NCBI GenBank assembly: GCA_030583925.1
Contig: CP129482.1
Span: forward strand, 124,001 to 188,000
Direction: 5' to 3'
Origin: Anaerolineales bacterium
GTDB taxonomy: Bacteria > Chloroflexota > Anaerolineae > Anaerolineales > Villigracilaceae
Length of the DNA: 64,000 bases
How positions within the stretch are numbered: position 1 is the first letter of the stretch; every line of letters starts with the position of its first letter. The notes under the pieces were generated by a model. The model did no database searches and was not told the origin of the DNA. It saw nothing but the letters and a program-made list of their open reading frames with translations. Made by a program: the position numbers and the translations under genes. Positions 23,918 through 32,665 of this stretch are shown in pieces.

Positions 23918-25137
23918 GCCCGCGACTTCAGAATCAGATCGCTCAACTCGCGCACCGCGCCGTGACCGCCCGCCCGCGTCAACACATGGTCGGCGGCGCG
24001 CAGCACTTCGGGGTACGCGTCCGCGACCGCGACTGCCCAACCGGCGATTTCAAAACACGGGAGATCGTTCCAGTCGTTGCCCACAAAGACGACTTCCTCC
24101 GCTTTGACATTTTTCGCCGCCAGGACTTCACGCATCGCGCGTCCTTTGTCCTGCAACCCCACCCCGTGGACCGCCTCCACCCCCATCTTTTTCGCGCGCG
24201 CACTGACGACCGAATTCACTTCCGACGAGAGGATCATCACGTCAATGCCGATCTCGCGCAGTTGTTTGATTCGCATGCTGTCTGCCCGCGAAGCGACGAT
24301 CGTCTCGCGTCCGTCCTGGTCGGTCCACACGCGGTTGTCGGTGATGACGCCGTCGAAGTCGCAGAGAATCAATTTGATCGTCGAAGGCATCGGTCGGCGC
24401 GTTTTGCCCGGCGTGACCATGTCCAGCTCGCCGGTGGAAACGAGATGTTCATAGCGTGCCCAGTCTTGCAGGTTGTCAATGTCTACGGTGTAGCGCGAGT
24501 CAATGATGATCGGGTAAATGACTCCGCCGCTCATCGAACCGCCTTTGAGAATCGTCTCCGTGCGGATCGCGTCGATGTGACCGGTCTGCCAGTAGATCGG
24601 CGGCAGAATCTGGCGCGGCGCGTTGTACGGCTCGGCGATGCCCGGCACATCCAGCAAATTTTTCATGGGACCGTTCTCGCCGCTGATGCGCCACATCTTG
24701 TGCGGATTTTGCCCGGCAACCACCACCCCGCGCACGCTGTCTGCGTCTTTGTGTTTCTGTAAAATTTGAATCGCATTGTCCACCAGCCCGCGCGGGCGGA
24801 TAGGCGAGGTCGGGCGGAGTTGCACAACGATCTCGGGCTGATAGTTTTCGTTTTTAGCCAGCCATTGCAACGCGTGTTCGAACACCGGCAAATCGGTCGT
24901 GTTATCTTCGGCAAATTTGGACGGGCGCAGGAACGGAGTCTCCGCGCCGAATTCGCGCGCCACAGCCGCGATCTCCTCGTCGTCCGTTGAAACGATGACG
25001 CGTGTGACAAGTTTCGATTGCTTCGCCGCGGCGACGCTCCATGCAATGAGCGGATAGCCCGCAAAGTTGCGGATATTCTTGCGCGGGATTCCCTTCGAGC
25101 CGCCGCGCGCGGGGATGAGGGCGAGGATGTGGGTCAT
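23914..25137 (-). CDS. neuA: CMP-nonulosonate cytidylyltransferase fused to KdsC-type HAD phosphatase
   Basis: This 407-residue protein has two enzymes in one chain. Residues 1-230 are a NeuA-type cytidylyltransferase (ALIPARGGSKGIPRKNI, VIVSTDDEEIA, QLRPTSPIRP). From about residue 250 a C0-type HAD phosphatase follows (LILCDFDGVITDNRVW with catalytic Asp, ILSSEVNSVV, FVGNDWNDLPC). The C-terminal domain matches KdsC and nonulosonate-9-phosphate phosphatases. Together they could dephosphorylate a nine-carbon sugar 9-phosphate and then activate it with CTP. The same fusion order is known in animal CMAS proteins. It overlaps the following sulfatase-like gene by four bases, so expression is linked. 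Confidence 0.88.
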   Translation of the reverse strand: MTHILALIPARGGSKGIPRKNIRNFAGYPLIAWSVAAAKQSKLVTRVIVSTDDEEIAAVAREFGAETPFLRPSKFAEDNTTDLPVFEHALQWLAKNENYQPEIVVQLRPTSPIRPRGLVDNAIQILQKHKDADSVRGVVVAGQNPHKMWRISGENGPMKNLLDVPGIAEPYNAPRQILPPIYWQTGHIDAIRTETILKGGSMSGGVIYPIIIDSRYTVDIDNLQDWARYEHLVSTGELDMVTPGKTRRPMPSTIKLILCDFDGVITDNRVWTDQDGRETIVASRADSMRIKQLREIGIDVMILSSEVNSVVSARAKKMGVEAVHGVGLQDKGRAMREVLAAKNVKAEEVVFVGNDWNDLPCFEIAGWAVAVADAYPEVLRAADHVLTRAGGHGAVRELSDLILKSRA

Positions 25138-25203
25138 GTTATTTGACGTAGGGGCGATCCTTGCGGTCGCCCTGGGCAGGGGTAAACCCTGCCCTTACAA
25201 ATA

Positions 25204-26028
25204 TCACCACGCCGTCCAGCCTCCATCCACAACCACGTTATTCCCGGTCATGTACGACGAGGCGTCTGAGGCGAGGAACAACAGCGCGCCGTTCATTTCG
25301 TCTTTCTTCGCCATGCGTCCCATGATCGTTTTGGCGGAATAGTTCTTCTCGAAATATTCCTCGTGGTCGTTGTAGATGCCGCCCGGAGTTAGCGCGTTGA
25401 CGCGGATGTCCGTCCCGGCGTAGTACGCGGCGAGATATTTAGTGAAGCCCAACACGCCCGCTTTGGTGACGGTGTAATAGATCGGTTTATACGCCACGCG
25501 CTGACCGTCTTTGATGTAAATCCGTTGGTCGGGACCGTTGAGTCCGTAGGTAGAGCAGATGTTGATAACGCTTCCCTTTTTGCCTTGTGCAAGCATTGGC
25601 TTGACGCAGGCTTGTGTCATCAAAAACATGCCAGTCAGGTTGACGTTGAGCGCGGCGTTCCAATCGGCGAGCGGATAATCCTCGAAGGAGCCGGGCGTGA
25701 TTCCCTTCTTCAGCGCGTCGGCGTCGAACTTGGGGTCGAGCGCGGCGGAGTTGACGAGGATGTCGAGTCGCCCGAATGTGGACAACACTTTTTCCACAGC
25801 CTCGTGGACCGAATCGGGCTGGGTGATGTCGGCGGCGAGGGCGAGGGCGTTGAATCCGCTTTGGGTGAGCGAGTCAGCCGTCCCTGCGGAAGAAGCGGCG
25901 TTCAAATCCAGCGCGGCGACCGACGCGCCGGCTTCCGCAAGCGTGCGGCAAAATTCCCTGCCGAGCAATCCCGCGCCGCCGGTGACGAGGGCAACGCGTC
26001 CATCGAGTTTGAATTTATCTTGAATCAT
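25204..26028 (-). CDS. Short-chain dehydrogenase, PtmA-like
   Basis: This 274-residue Rossmann protein has VTGGAGLLGREFC (NAD(P) motif, residues 15-27) and the catalytic serine in INICSTYG. The active-site pair is YYTVTKAGVLGFTKYLAAYY (Tyr and Lys), followed by VNALTPGGIYNDHEEYFEKNY and MTGNNVVVDGGWTA. The PGGI and FEKNY segments resemble PtmA-type oxidoreductases tied to legionaminic acid synthesis on flagellin. That fits its place next to NeuA and NeuB, but the exact step is inferred. Confidence 0.82.
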   Translation of the reverse strand: MIQDKFKLDGRVALVTGGAGLLGREFCRTLAEAGASVAALDLNAASSAGTADSLTQSGFNALALAADITQPDSVHEAVEKVLSTFGRLDILVNSAALDPKFDADALKKGITPGSFEDYPLADWNAALNVNLTGMFLMTQACVKPMLAQGKKGSVINICSTYGLNGPDQRIYIKDGQRVAYKPIYYTVTKAGVLGFTKYLAAYYAGTDIRVNALTPGGIYNDHEEYFEKNYSAKTIMGRMAKKDEMNGALLFLASDASSYMTGNNVVVDGGWTAW

Positions 26029-26066
26029 AGTTTCTCGGTAGAACGAGACGCTTTGTGTATCTCGCT

Positions 26067-27668
26067 CTACGGTTGTTTGGTGTAGATCGAATCGCCTTGC
26101 GATTTGTGCGCGAGGTTCAAACCGGCGGTGAGGGCATCCACTTCGTCCGCTATGTTGTTGCCATCGTCGAAGATGGCGAGCACGGCGCGTCCCGCGTTGA
26201 TTTCGGCTTGCATACGTGCGACACCTTCATCAAAGCCCGGAATGGATTCGGCGCGCGCCGAATCGTAACCGGTCGGCAGGCTGAGCGCGCCGCGCCCGGT
26301 GTAGAGATAGACCGCGCCCGGTTGGTTGGTGAAGATGGCAACATCGTTCGGCAGTTCGCGCAAATATTCCATCGCTTCCGAATCGTACCATTGGAAGGAG
26401 GCGTACCCTAGTCCGCTTTTTGCCCACGTGTTGACCGTGTTGAATTGACCATGCGCGGAAACGCCGAGGAAAATGACCGTGAGCGCGATGACGAGATTTT
26501 TATTTTTTGCGCGCAGTTGCATACCGGCGTACACGAGGAGGATAAGCAGACCGACGAAGACCGGCGCAAGGATGCGCAGTTTGAATTTTGTCGCGGCGTC
26601 GAACATGGTCATGGAGGCGACAATGGAGGCGATATAGGCAATGATGAAAAGCCCGACGGTGAACGAGACGACTTCGCGCGTGCCTTGTTTGCCTTTGCCA
26701 GTCGGCGAGGGGCGCGGGGTGAGCGGTGAAAGATATTTCAGCGAACGGTTCGCCGCCCAAACAATGACCGCGCCGAGGACAAGGACGGCGAACGCTTCGA
26801 ACACGCCGGGGATTTTTGCCAGCATTTTGAACCACGTTGAAACCGGAAGGAGAAAATTAGCAAAGACTCGAAAACCAACTTGGAGATTTTCCTGTGTGAT
26901 CGGGTGCCAAACGAACGCGCGATTCGTTCCGCTTTCGGCGATGAGCTGGTTGCGCCAAGCCCATACCAGTGTCCATGGGAGGAAACCGGCGAGGAAAATG
27001 CGAAGGCTGATAAGCCGTTTGTGCCACGTTGTGCGTAACAAGAGGATGGCGACGATGAATGTGGCGGCAAGGGCGAGACCGGCGTACCGCGTGAGGTAAG
27101 CCAACCCTGCGAATGACGCGCATGCCACCAGCCACCACCATTCTCCCGCGACGCCTTGTCCCACTGTGGATGGAGGTCGCTCGAAGTACAAGTCGAACAT
27201 CCAAAACGAAAGCAAGGCAAGGAAGATGAAGAGCGGCTCGCTCATCGCGACGGTGTGCACTTGGAGCAGGTCGCCGTTCAAGACGAACAGCGCGGCGAGG
27301 ATGAGTCCAGCTACAAGTGAGGGAGTCATGCGCCACGCGAGCACGCCGATCAACGCAGTGTTCAACCCGAACAATAGCGCGTTGAGAAAGCGCGCGCCTC
27401 GCAATGGGTCGAGACCGAACCAGCCGATGAACGTCAGCGCAGAGGAAAAGCCGGGCGGGAAGTGCGTGATATATCCGTTGGTTTGCAGCCAAGCCTCGCG
27501 GTAGCCGTCTCCAGCCAGCAGGCTGCGCGCCCCAGCGATGTATGCGATGGAATCATCGGACAAGCCGAGTCCCTCCGGCGTAGCGCGTAGGACGAGAATT
27601 GTTCCAAACGCGGCAAGCAGAAGCAAGGTCAAGAGAGAGGCGAGACGCGGAGGGATGTGGAGAGTCAT
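26067..27668 (-). CDS. Polytopic GT-C-type glycosyltransferase, GT39/ArnT-like
   Basis: This 533-residue membrane protein has about 11 hydrophobic helices and a periplasmic first loop containing LGLSDDSIAYIAGARSLLAGDGY. The paired aspartates there are typical of lipid-linked-sugar-dependent GT-C enzymes. Helices continue to about residue 400, and a soluble C-terminal domain has VAIFTNQPGAVYLYTGRGALSLP. It would transfer a sugar from polyprenyl phosphate to a surface acceptor. An in-frame GC-rich repeat encodes LSPLTPRPSPTGKGK in a loop near residue 320. The gene follows Sat/CysC in the minus-strand locus. Confidence 0.72.
   Translation of the reverse strand: MTLHIPPRLASLLTLLLLAAFGTILVLRATPEGLGLSDDSIAYIAGARSLLAGDGYREAWLQTNGYITHFPPGFSSALTFIGWFGLDPLRGARFLNALLFGLNTALIGVLAWRMTPSLVAGLILAALFVLNGDLLQVHTVAMSEPLFIFLALLSFWMFDLYFERPPSTVGQGVAGEWWWLVACASFAGLAYLTRYAGLALAATFIVAILLLRTTWHKRLISLRIFLAGFLPWTLVWAWRNQLIAESGTNRAFVWHPITQENLQVGFRVFANFLLPVSTWFKMLAKIPGVFEAFAVLVLGAVIVWAANRSLKYLSPLTPRPSPTGKGKQGTREVVSFTVGLFIIAYIASIVASMTMFDAATKFKLRILAPVFVGLLILLVYAGMQLRAKNKNLVIALTVIFLGVSAHGQFNTVNTWAKSGLGYASFQWYDSEAMEYLRELPNDVAIFTNQPGAVYLYTGRGALSLPTGYDSARAESIPGFDEGVARMQAEINAGRAVLAIFDDGNNIADEVDALTAGLNLAHKSQGDSIYTKQP
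26699..26728 (-). repeat. Palindromic GC-rich repeat inserted in frame in a membrane protein
   Basis: Read on the minus strand it is CCGCTCACCCCGCGCCCCT followed by CGCCGAC, the same lead as the intergenic repeats at 191 and 51883. It is translated as LTPRPSPTGKGK. The frame is preserved, so the copy lengthened a loop without breaking the gene. Confidence 0.65.
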
Positions 27669-27679
27669 GTAAATTTGTA

Positions 27680-27700
27680 GGGGCGAGGTTTTCTCGCCCC
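27680..27700. repeat. GC-rich hairpin between Sat/CysC and the GT-C gene
   Basis: GGGGCGAG (27680-27687) pairs with CTCGCCCC (27693-27700), with extra GTAGG and CCTAC outer bases. Related GTAGGGGCGA sequences occur at 13975 and 25148. It could be a REP-like element or an attenuator. Confidence 0.55.
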
Positions 27701-27717
27701 GCCCCTACGTAACCAAA

Positions 27718-29442
27718 TTAATTGTGATTCAAATATCCCTGTTCTTCAAGATATTTGACGATGATGTGCGCGTTCTCTTCGGGAGTCGCGCCGAAACCTT
27801 TGAGCGTGATCTCAGGATCGATCGGCGGCTCGTACGGGTCGTCCACGCCGGTGAAGCCCATCGGCTTACCGTCTTGCATGGCTTGGCGCGCCTTGGCGTA
27901 TAAACCTTTCACGTCGCGCTGTTCGCAGACTTCGACGGGCGTGTCCATATACACAGTGATGAAGTTATCGCCGACCATCTTGCGCGCTTCGTTGCGCGTG
28001 GAGCGATACGGGCTGATCGCCGCGCAGATCACCGCGCCGCCCGCGTGGACGATCTCGCCCGCCACGAAGCCAATCCGCAAAATGTTCGTGTCGCGGTCTT
28101 CCTTGCTGAAGCCGAGTCCTTTGGAAAGATGTGTGCGCACCACGTCGCCGTCGAGGATCGAAATCTCGCGTCCGCGTTCGAGCAGGAGCGAAGTCAACAC
28201 TTGCGTGGTCGCGCTTTTGCCCGAGCCGCTCAAGCCAGTGAACCAGATGCAGAATCCCTGCTTGTGACGCGGCGGATAGGTCTCGCGCAGAATCTCAGCG
28301 GTTTCGGGACGGGTGAACCATTCGGGGAGCAATTTGCCTTTGGCGAGATATTCGTCGCGCACTTGCGTGCCGGAGATGTTGGCGGTCTTCGCGCCCGGCG
28401 GCACGTCTTTCTCCTCCACGTAACGATCTTCGTCGGGAAGATAGACCAGCATTTCGAACGGAACCATCTCGACGCCGATCTCGGATTTGTATTTCTCCAT
28501 GTTCTCTTGCGCGTCATACGGACCGTAGAACGGTTTGCCCGTGGAATCTTTTCCCGGTCCCGCGTGGTCGCGCCCGACGACAAAATGATTCGCACCGTGA
28601 TTGCGGCGAACGATGGCATGAAGCAGAACTTCTTTCGGTCCCGCCATACGCATGGCAAACGGAAGCAGGCTGAGCATAGTGCTGTTCTTATCGTAGTGAT
28701 TGTCAACCAGCGCTTTGTAGGTGCGAGTGCGCGAATAATGATCCACGTCGCCGGGCTTGGTCATGCCGACGGTGGGATGAATGAGCAACGAGCCCTTCAC
28801 CTTCGCGGCGGCGCGCTTGGTCAACTCTTCATGGATGCGGTGCAGGGGATTGCGCGTCTGGAATGCGACCACGTTGTCGTGCCCCATCTCTTCGAGTCGT
28901 TCGCGCACTTGCGCGGGCGTGAGGCGCAGGCTGACAAAGTCGTAATACTTTGGCAGGTTCACTACCTTGATCGGACCTGAAATACAAACTTTTCCCCAGC
29001 GTTCCATCTCAGAAACCATTGGGTGACGCGGATCGGTGGAACCGTACGCCAGCGCGGCTTCGGTGTTGGGATCCCAGTGGAAGACTTCTTCGAGCGTCAT
29101 CACCGCGATCACATCGTTGTTGGTGTTCCGCAGAACCAGTTCCTCGCCGACGGTCGGCAGTTCCTTCGGGTCGGCGGTCAACGTGATGGGCAGGGGCCAC
29201 AGTGTGCCGTCCGCCAGCCGCATCTCGTGCAAGACACGTTCGTAATCCGCTTTGCCCATGAAAGTGGTCAGCGGAGAAAAGCCGCCAGTAGCGAGCAATT
29301 CCAAATCACAAAGATTGCGCGTGGTGATCTTAATCGAAGGCAATTTCGCGGCGCGGGCAAGAAGTTCCTCGCGCTCTTTCCCCTCGACAACAAGGTTCAC
29401 CAGTTTTCCCCCGTACGGGGCGATCAGTTTGGCTTTCGACAT
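27718..29442 (-). CDS. Bifunctional sulfate adenylyltransferase / adenylylsulfate kinase (PAPS synthase)
   Basis: This 574-residue protein makes PAPS from sulfate and two ATP. Residues 1-380 are ATP sulfurylase, with FQTRNPLHRIHEE at 194-206 and the VVGRDHAGPG motif near 290. The C-terminal 190 residues are APS kinase with P-loop GLSGSGKSATT near 405 and LDGDVVRTHLSKGLGFS. This domain order (Sat then CysC) is used in assimilation and in sulfation pathways. Its position between two glycan genes, with two sulfotransferase genes nearby, suggests a dedicated sulfate donor supply. No cysH, cysI or sulfate transporter gene is adjacent. Confidence 0.93.
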   Translation of the reverse strand: MSKAKLIAPYGGKLVNLVVEGKEREELLARAAKLPSIKITTRNLCDLELLATGGFSPLTTFMGKADYERVLHEMRLADGTLWPLPITLTADPKELPTVGEELVLRNTNNDVIAVMTLEEVFHWDPNTEAALAYGSTDPRHPMVSEMERWGKVCISGPIKVVNLPKYYDFVSLRLTPAQVRERLEEMGHDNVVAFQTRNPLHRIHEELTKRAAAKVKGSLLIHPTVGMTKPGDVDHYSRTRTYKALVDNHYDKNSTMLSLLPFAMRMAGPKEVLLHAIVRRNHGANHFVVGRDHAGPGKDSTGKPFYGPYDAQENMEKYKSEIGVEMVPFEMLVYLPDEDRYVEEKDVPPGAKTANISGTQVRDEYLAKGKLLPEWFTRPETAEILRETYPPRHKQGFCIWFTGLSGSGKSATTQVLTSLLLERGREISILDGDVVRTHLSKGLGFSKEDRDTNILRIGFVAGEIVHAGGAVICAAISPYRSTRNEARKMVGDNFITVYMDTPVEVCEQRDVKGLYAKARQAMQDGKPMGFTGVDDPYEPPIDPEITLKGFGATPEENAHIIVKYLEEQGYLNHN

Positions 29443-29547
29443 TCGTACTCCTTTTATTTCACAGATTGCTCTGTTGGGTTTGCGTGTGCGAGGCGGTATT
29501 ATAACCTAAAATTCAGTCGGTGAATTTTGAAGAGTACTATAGAAAGG

Positions 29548-31572
29548 TTACTCGAGGCAATACAGCGAATCGACGGTCTCGATCACGTCCGACGAGAGTC
29601 CCTCCACCCCGCCGAGGATACGGCATACTTGCAAAGCGATATACGGCTCGGCAGTGATAACCGGCGCGAGCGCAGACAAGCGTTCGACATCCCCTGTGAT
29701 GGCATACGCTTGGATGAACGGCATCCACTCGATGAGGTCAGCTGGAGACAATCCCCTCTGCTTCGCTTCTTCTCCCAGATGGATAACTGTTTCCCACTCC
29801 CCGCGCTGACGCGCCAGGTCGGCGGATTGGAAGAAGAAGCACCAGGTGCGAGTCGGCTCAGGTCCGAAGACCAGCTCGGGCGGGGTATGATGCGTTTCAT
29901 CCACGAGAATATGTTCGATCTCGGAGTACGATCCGATCACGCGGATCGAATCCGATTCGGCGCTTGAAAATTCAGGTTGAAGTCCGTTGATCACATGCAC
30001 GCATGAATTGGGCGAGGGTTGTGAGAGGATCAGGATGTTGCGATAATTTTTATAAGTGATCACGCCGCGGCGGTTATCGTATTCCTGTCTTTCGCGGAGC
30101 AAAACATTCTGTATGGTATTTTGGTTTAAAACCGCCGCATACAACGCGGGCTGGACGGCTTCGGCATTCTGACTCTGCGGGTAATAAATGAAGTTCGCGG
30201 GACCCCAAACAAAATAATCCTCTTCCGTTGCAACCGAGGCGATATTTGCGATCAACGTTGTGTTCTTTTGAAACTGCGGAACACGCCACGCAACTTGATG
30301 CCAGAAATCGCGCGTCCGTTGAGTGGTGGTTGCATACTGTAATCCGTTCCCATAATGCGTCAATGCTGAAGTCAGGATCAGGATCGAGAGCGCCATCCGC
30401 CTGCTTTTCGGCGTGAACCAACTGACGAGACCGAGAGCGAACAACACAGCCGCGCCAAGCGATGCGGCAAGCGTATAACGGGAATACGTTGGGAATGCCA
30501 CCTCTCGATTGGCAAGCGTGACTGGAAGCAACCCGGCGATCAAGGCGATGAGTCCGAGCCAAAACATTTCACGCCGCCAAGTTGAATCGTCGCTTGATAC
30601 AGTCGTTTCATTATCTTGAGTTTGTTTCAACCCAAACCACGCGAGAAGAATGCACAACGCCCCAACACACAGACCGATCGCCTGATTGGAGGCATCCATC
30701 GGAAATGCAAATCGTTCAAGCGGAATCGTCCACGCGCTAAAAAGCACATTGAACATATCCTGCGCGAGCGAAGTTGCCCAACGAAAAAGCATTTGAAGCG
30801 GATAGGAGAAGAATCCTCCGAGCTGTAAACCGACGTCCGTCGCGCCCCGTTCGCTTTCAAAGAAGAACAACCGCCAGCCGAGGAAAACGATCGGAATGAG
30901 GAATGCAGGCGAACCACGCAGGACTGCGCGAATCACGTTTTGCCGCGCATTGCCACCCTCGCGAAAATGAATCATCAAAATAATTGCCCAGCGAATCGCT
31001 TCAAAACCGATATACCATTCGATCTGCGATAGATAGAACCAACCGAGAACGATCGAAAGCGAAAAATACCAGGCTTTCGCACTGAGCTTGTCCGATAGGA
31101 TCGAGCGAGCGGTGAGAGCAATGGACCACGTCGCCGCGGCAAGACCGGCAAGGTAATATTGATACGTGATTCCATTTGGTTGCGAGAGGAACCCGGGATA
31201 GATCAAGAAAAGCAAAGCCGTCGTAAATGCAAAGGCACGCCTCTGAGTCCATACTGTTGCACAAAGTGCGAACACGCCAACAGCTCCTGCAACCCGGAAC
31301 GCAAACCCCGACAGATTGTATAAAAACGGATTCGCCCCAAAGAATCCATACAGCAAATTCATCAAGAATGCGCCAGCCGGACGATCGATGCTATAAATTT
31401 CACGGATCGCCTCTGCGCCACGCGCGCCTGCCGCAAACATGATGTACCAGTCGTCAAAGTAATAGCCGAACTGAAAGACAAACGGCAGATACACCAACGC
31501 CGCGATCACGGTCAGCAAGATGCTAACCAACAGCCCACCAGGCAGATTCTTTACGCGAGACTTCATCTTCAT
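29548..31572 (-). CDS. Large polytopic membrane protein, GT-C-like
   Basis: This 674-residue protein has about 10-12 hydrophobic segments in the first 420 residues, then a soluble C-terminal domain of about 250. The first external loop has FGYYFDDWYIMFAAGARG. An acidic pair at this place is typical of GT-C transferases that use lipid-linked sugars. The later IYSIDRPAGAFLMNLLYG also fits. The soluble part includes RNILILSQPSPNSCVHVING. No specific family was recognised. It lies between Sat/CysC and a Gfo/Idh oxidoreductase, and the likely role is surface glycan assembly. Confidence 0.65.
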   Translation of the reverse strand: MKMKSRVKNLPGGLLVSILLTVIAALVYLPFVFQFGYYFDDWYIMFAAGARGAEAIREIYSIDRPAGAFLMNLLYGFFGANPFLYNLSGFAFRVAGAVGVFALCATVWTQRRAFAFTTALLFLIYPGFLSQPNGITYQYYLAGLAAATWSIALTARSILSDKLSAKAWYFSLSIVLGWFYLSQIEWYIGFEAIRWAIILMIHFREGGNARQNVIRAVLRGSPAFLIPIVFLGWRLFFFESERGATDVGLQLGGFFSYPLQMLFRWATSLAQDMFNVLFSAWTIPLERFAFPMDASNQAIGLCVGALCILLAWFGLKQTQDNETTVSSDDSTWRREMFWLGLIALIAGLLPVTLANREVAFPTYSRYTLAASLGAAVLFALGLVSWFTPKSRRMALSILILTSALTHYGNGLQYATTTQRTRDFWHQVAWRVPQFQKNTTLIANIASVATEEDYFVWGPANFIYYPQSQNAEAVQPALYAAVLNQNTIQNVLLRERQEYDNRRGVITYKNYRNILILSQPSPNSCVHVINGLQPEFSSAESDSIRVIGSYSEIEHILVDETHHTPPELVFGPEPTRTWCFFFQSADLARQRGEWETVIHLGEEAKQRGLSPADLIEWMPFIQAYAITGDVERLSALAPVITAEPYIALQVCRILGGVEGLSSDVIETVDSLYCLE

Positions 31573-31577
31573 TGATT

Positions 31578-32567
31578 CTACAATTGGATTCTCACCCCAG
31601 AATTATTCGATGCCAGAACCGCGCCGATCAGACGTTGAACTTTAACTCCATCCTCCAGCGGACAGGACGACTCAACCTCCCCGCGCGCGACGGCGACGAA
31701 ATGCTTCATCTCTTCCATGAACATGACGTTCCGTTCCCACCCGACGGGAAGCGGATACACGTCCCAATCCTTTTTCTCCGCCCGAAAGATTCGTGTCGCG
31801 CCATCCACGAGATTCCACTGTAACGACCCTTTTGTGCCGACGACTTCAAAGTAATGCGACGGCGGTTGTTGGTTGTAATCGAGATGGATGCTCCCCAGCG
31901 CGCCATTCGTGAATCGCAGACCGATCTTCGCCGTATCTTCCACGTCCACTTCGAGGTCGCTGAGTTTGGCGGTGAATCCCCACACGGATTCGACTCCTCC
32001 CACCAGCCACGGCAGATAATCCAACGAATGACATTGAGTCAACACCACGCCGCCGCCCATGTCCGCGCGCGCCGCATAGCCTTGGCGATAATCCTCCCAC
32101 GGATGCCACGCGGGCAAATATTCTCCAAAATGAACGTGCGCCGAGATCACGCGTCCGATCTCGCCGCCAACGATCAATTGTTTGGCTTTCACCAATCCAG
32201 GATGAAAACGGAATTGGAATCCGACGACAACGCGTCCGCCGCCATTTTTGAGCGCGGATTCGAGTTTGTCAATGCGATCCATCGAATGGGAGAGCGGCTT
32301 CTCCAACAACAGCGAGCATCCCGCTTGCGCGGCGGGGATGGCTACATCGAGATGCAGCGCCGTCGGGTTGGAGACGATCACCGCGTCGGGTTTGTGCTTT
32401 TCGAGGGCGGTTTGCAAATCGGTCTCTTGCGGAAACCCAGCAAGGTCGTCTTCGGGCATCGTGCTTTTGCGCGTGCGAAATAAAACAATATCGGTTTCAC
32501 CACACGCAATGAGATTCCGCATGTGGCGGCGACCGATGGAACCGAGTCCTGCGATGAGGAATTTCAT
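31578..32567 (-). CDS. Gfo/Idh/MocA-family sugar oxidoreductase
   Basis: This 329-residue protein has an N-terminal NAD(P)-binding motif FLIAGLGSIGRRHMRNL, the VSNPTALH segment, and the family signature LLLEKPLSHSMD with Lys near residue 93. The C-terminal beta-sheet domain has VVGFQFRFHPGL and VLTQCHSLDYLPWLVG. Such enzymes oxidise or reduce sugar nucleotides and sugar-like compounds, often at C2-C4. Its place among NeuA/NeuB/PtmA-like genes suggests processing of a nonulosonate or its hexosamine precursor. Its start is 98 bases upstream of the next palindromic repeat copy on the plus-strand coordinate. Confidence 0.85.
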   Translation of the reverse strand: MKFLIAGLGSIGRRHMRNLIACGETDIVLFRTRKSTMPEDDLAGFPQETDLQTALEKHKPDAVIVSNPTALHLDVAIPAAQAGCSLLLEKPLSHSMDRIDKLESALKNGGGRVVVGFQFRFHPGLVKAKQLIVGGEIGRVISAHVHFGEYLPAWHPWEDYRQGYAARADMGGGVVLTQCHSLDYLPWLVGGVESVWGFTAKLSDLEVDVEDTAKIGLRFTNGALGSIHLDYNQQPPSHYFEVVGTKGSLQWNLVDGATRIFRAEKKDWDVYPLPVGWERNVMFMEEMKHFVAVARGEVESSCPLEDGVKVQRLIGAVLASNNSGVRIQL

Positions 32568-32578
32568 AAAACTCCGCT

Positions 32579-32659
32579 CATGTCATTGCGAGGAGCGTTC
32601 GTTGCGACGAAGCAATCTCATGTTGCGAGGAGATTGCTTCGCTTCGCTCGCAATGACAT
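32579..32659. repeat. Palindromic TGTCATTGCGAG-type repeat, copy 4
   Basis: It begins ATGTCATTGCGAGG and ends CTCGCAATGACAT, with inner GAAGCAATC and GATTGCTTC arms. This is a full-length, well-kept member of the family seen near ettA. Confidence 0.85.
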
Positions 32660-32665
32660 AATTGA

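Noticed and set aside
23962..24762. 266-codon plus-strand frame opposite the NeuA fusion
   Set aside because: Shadow frame due to high GC; no start context and no domains.
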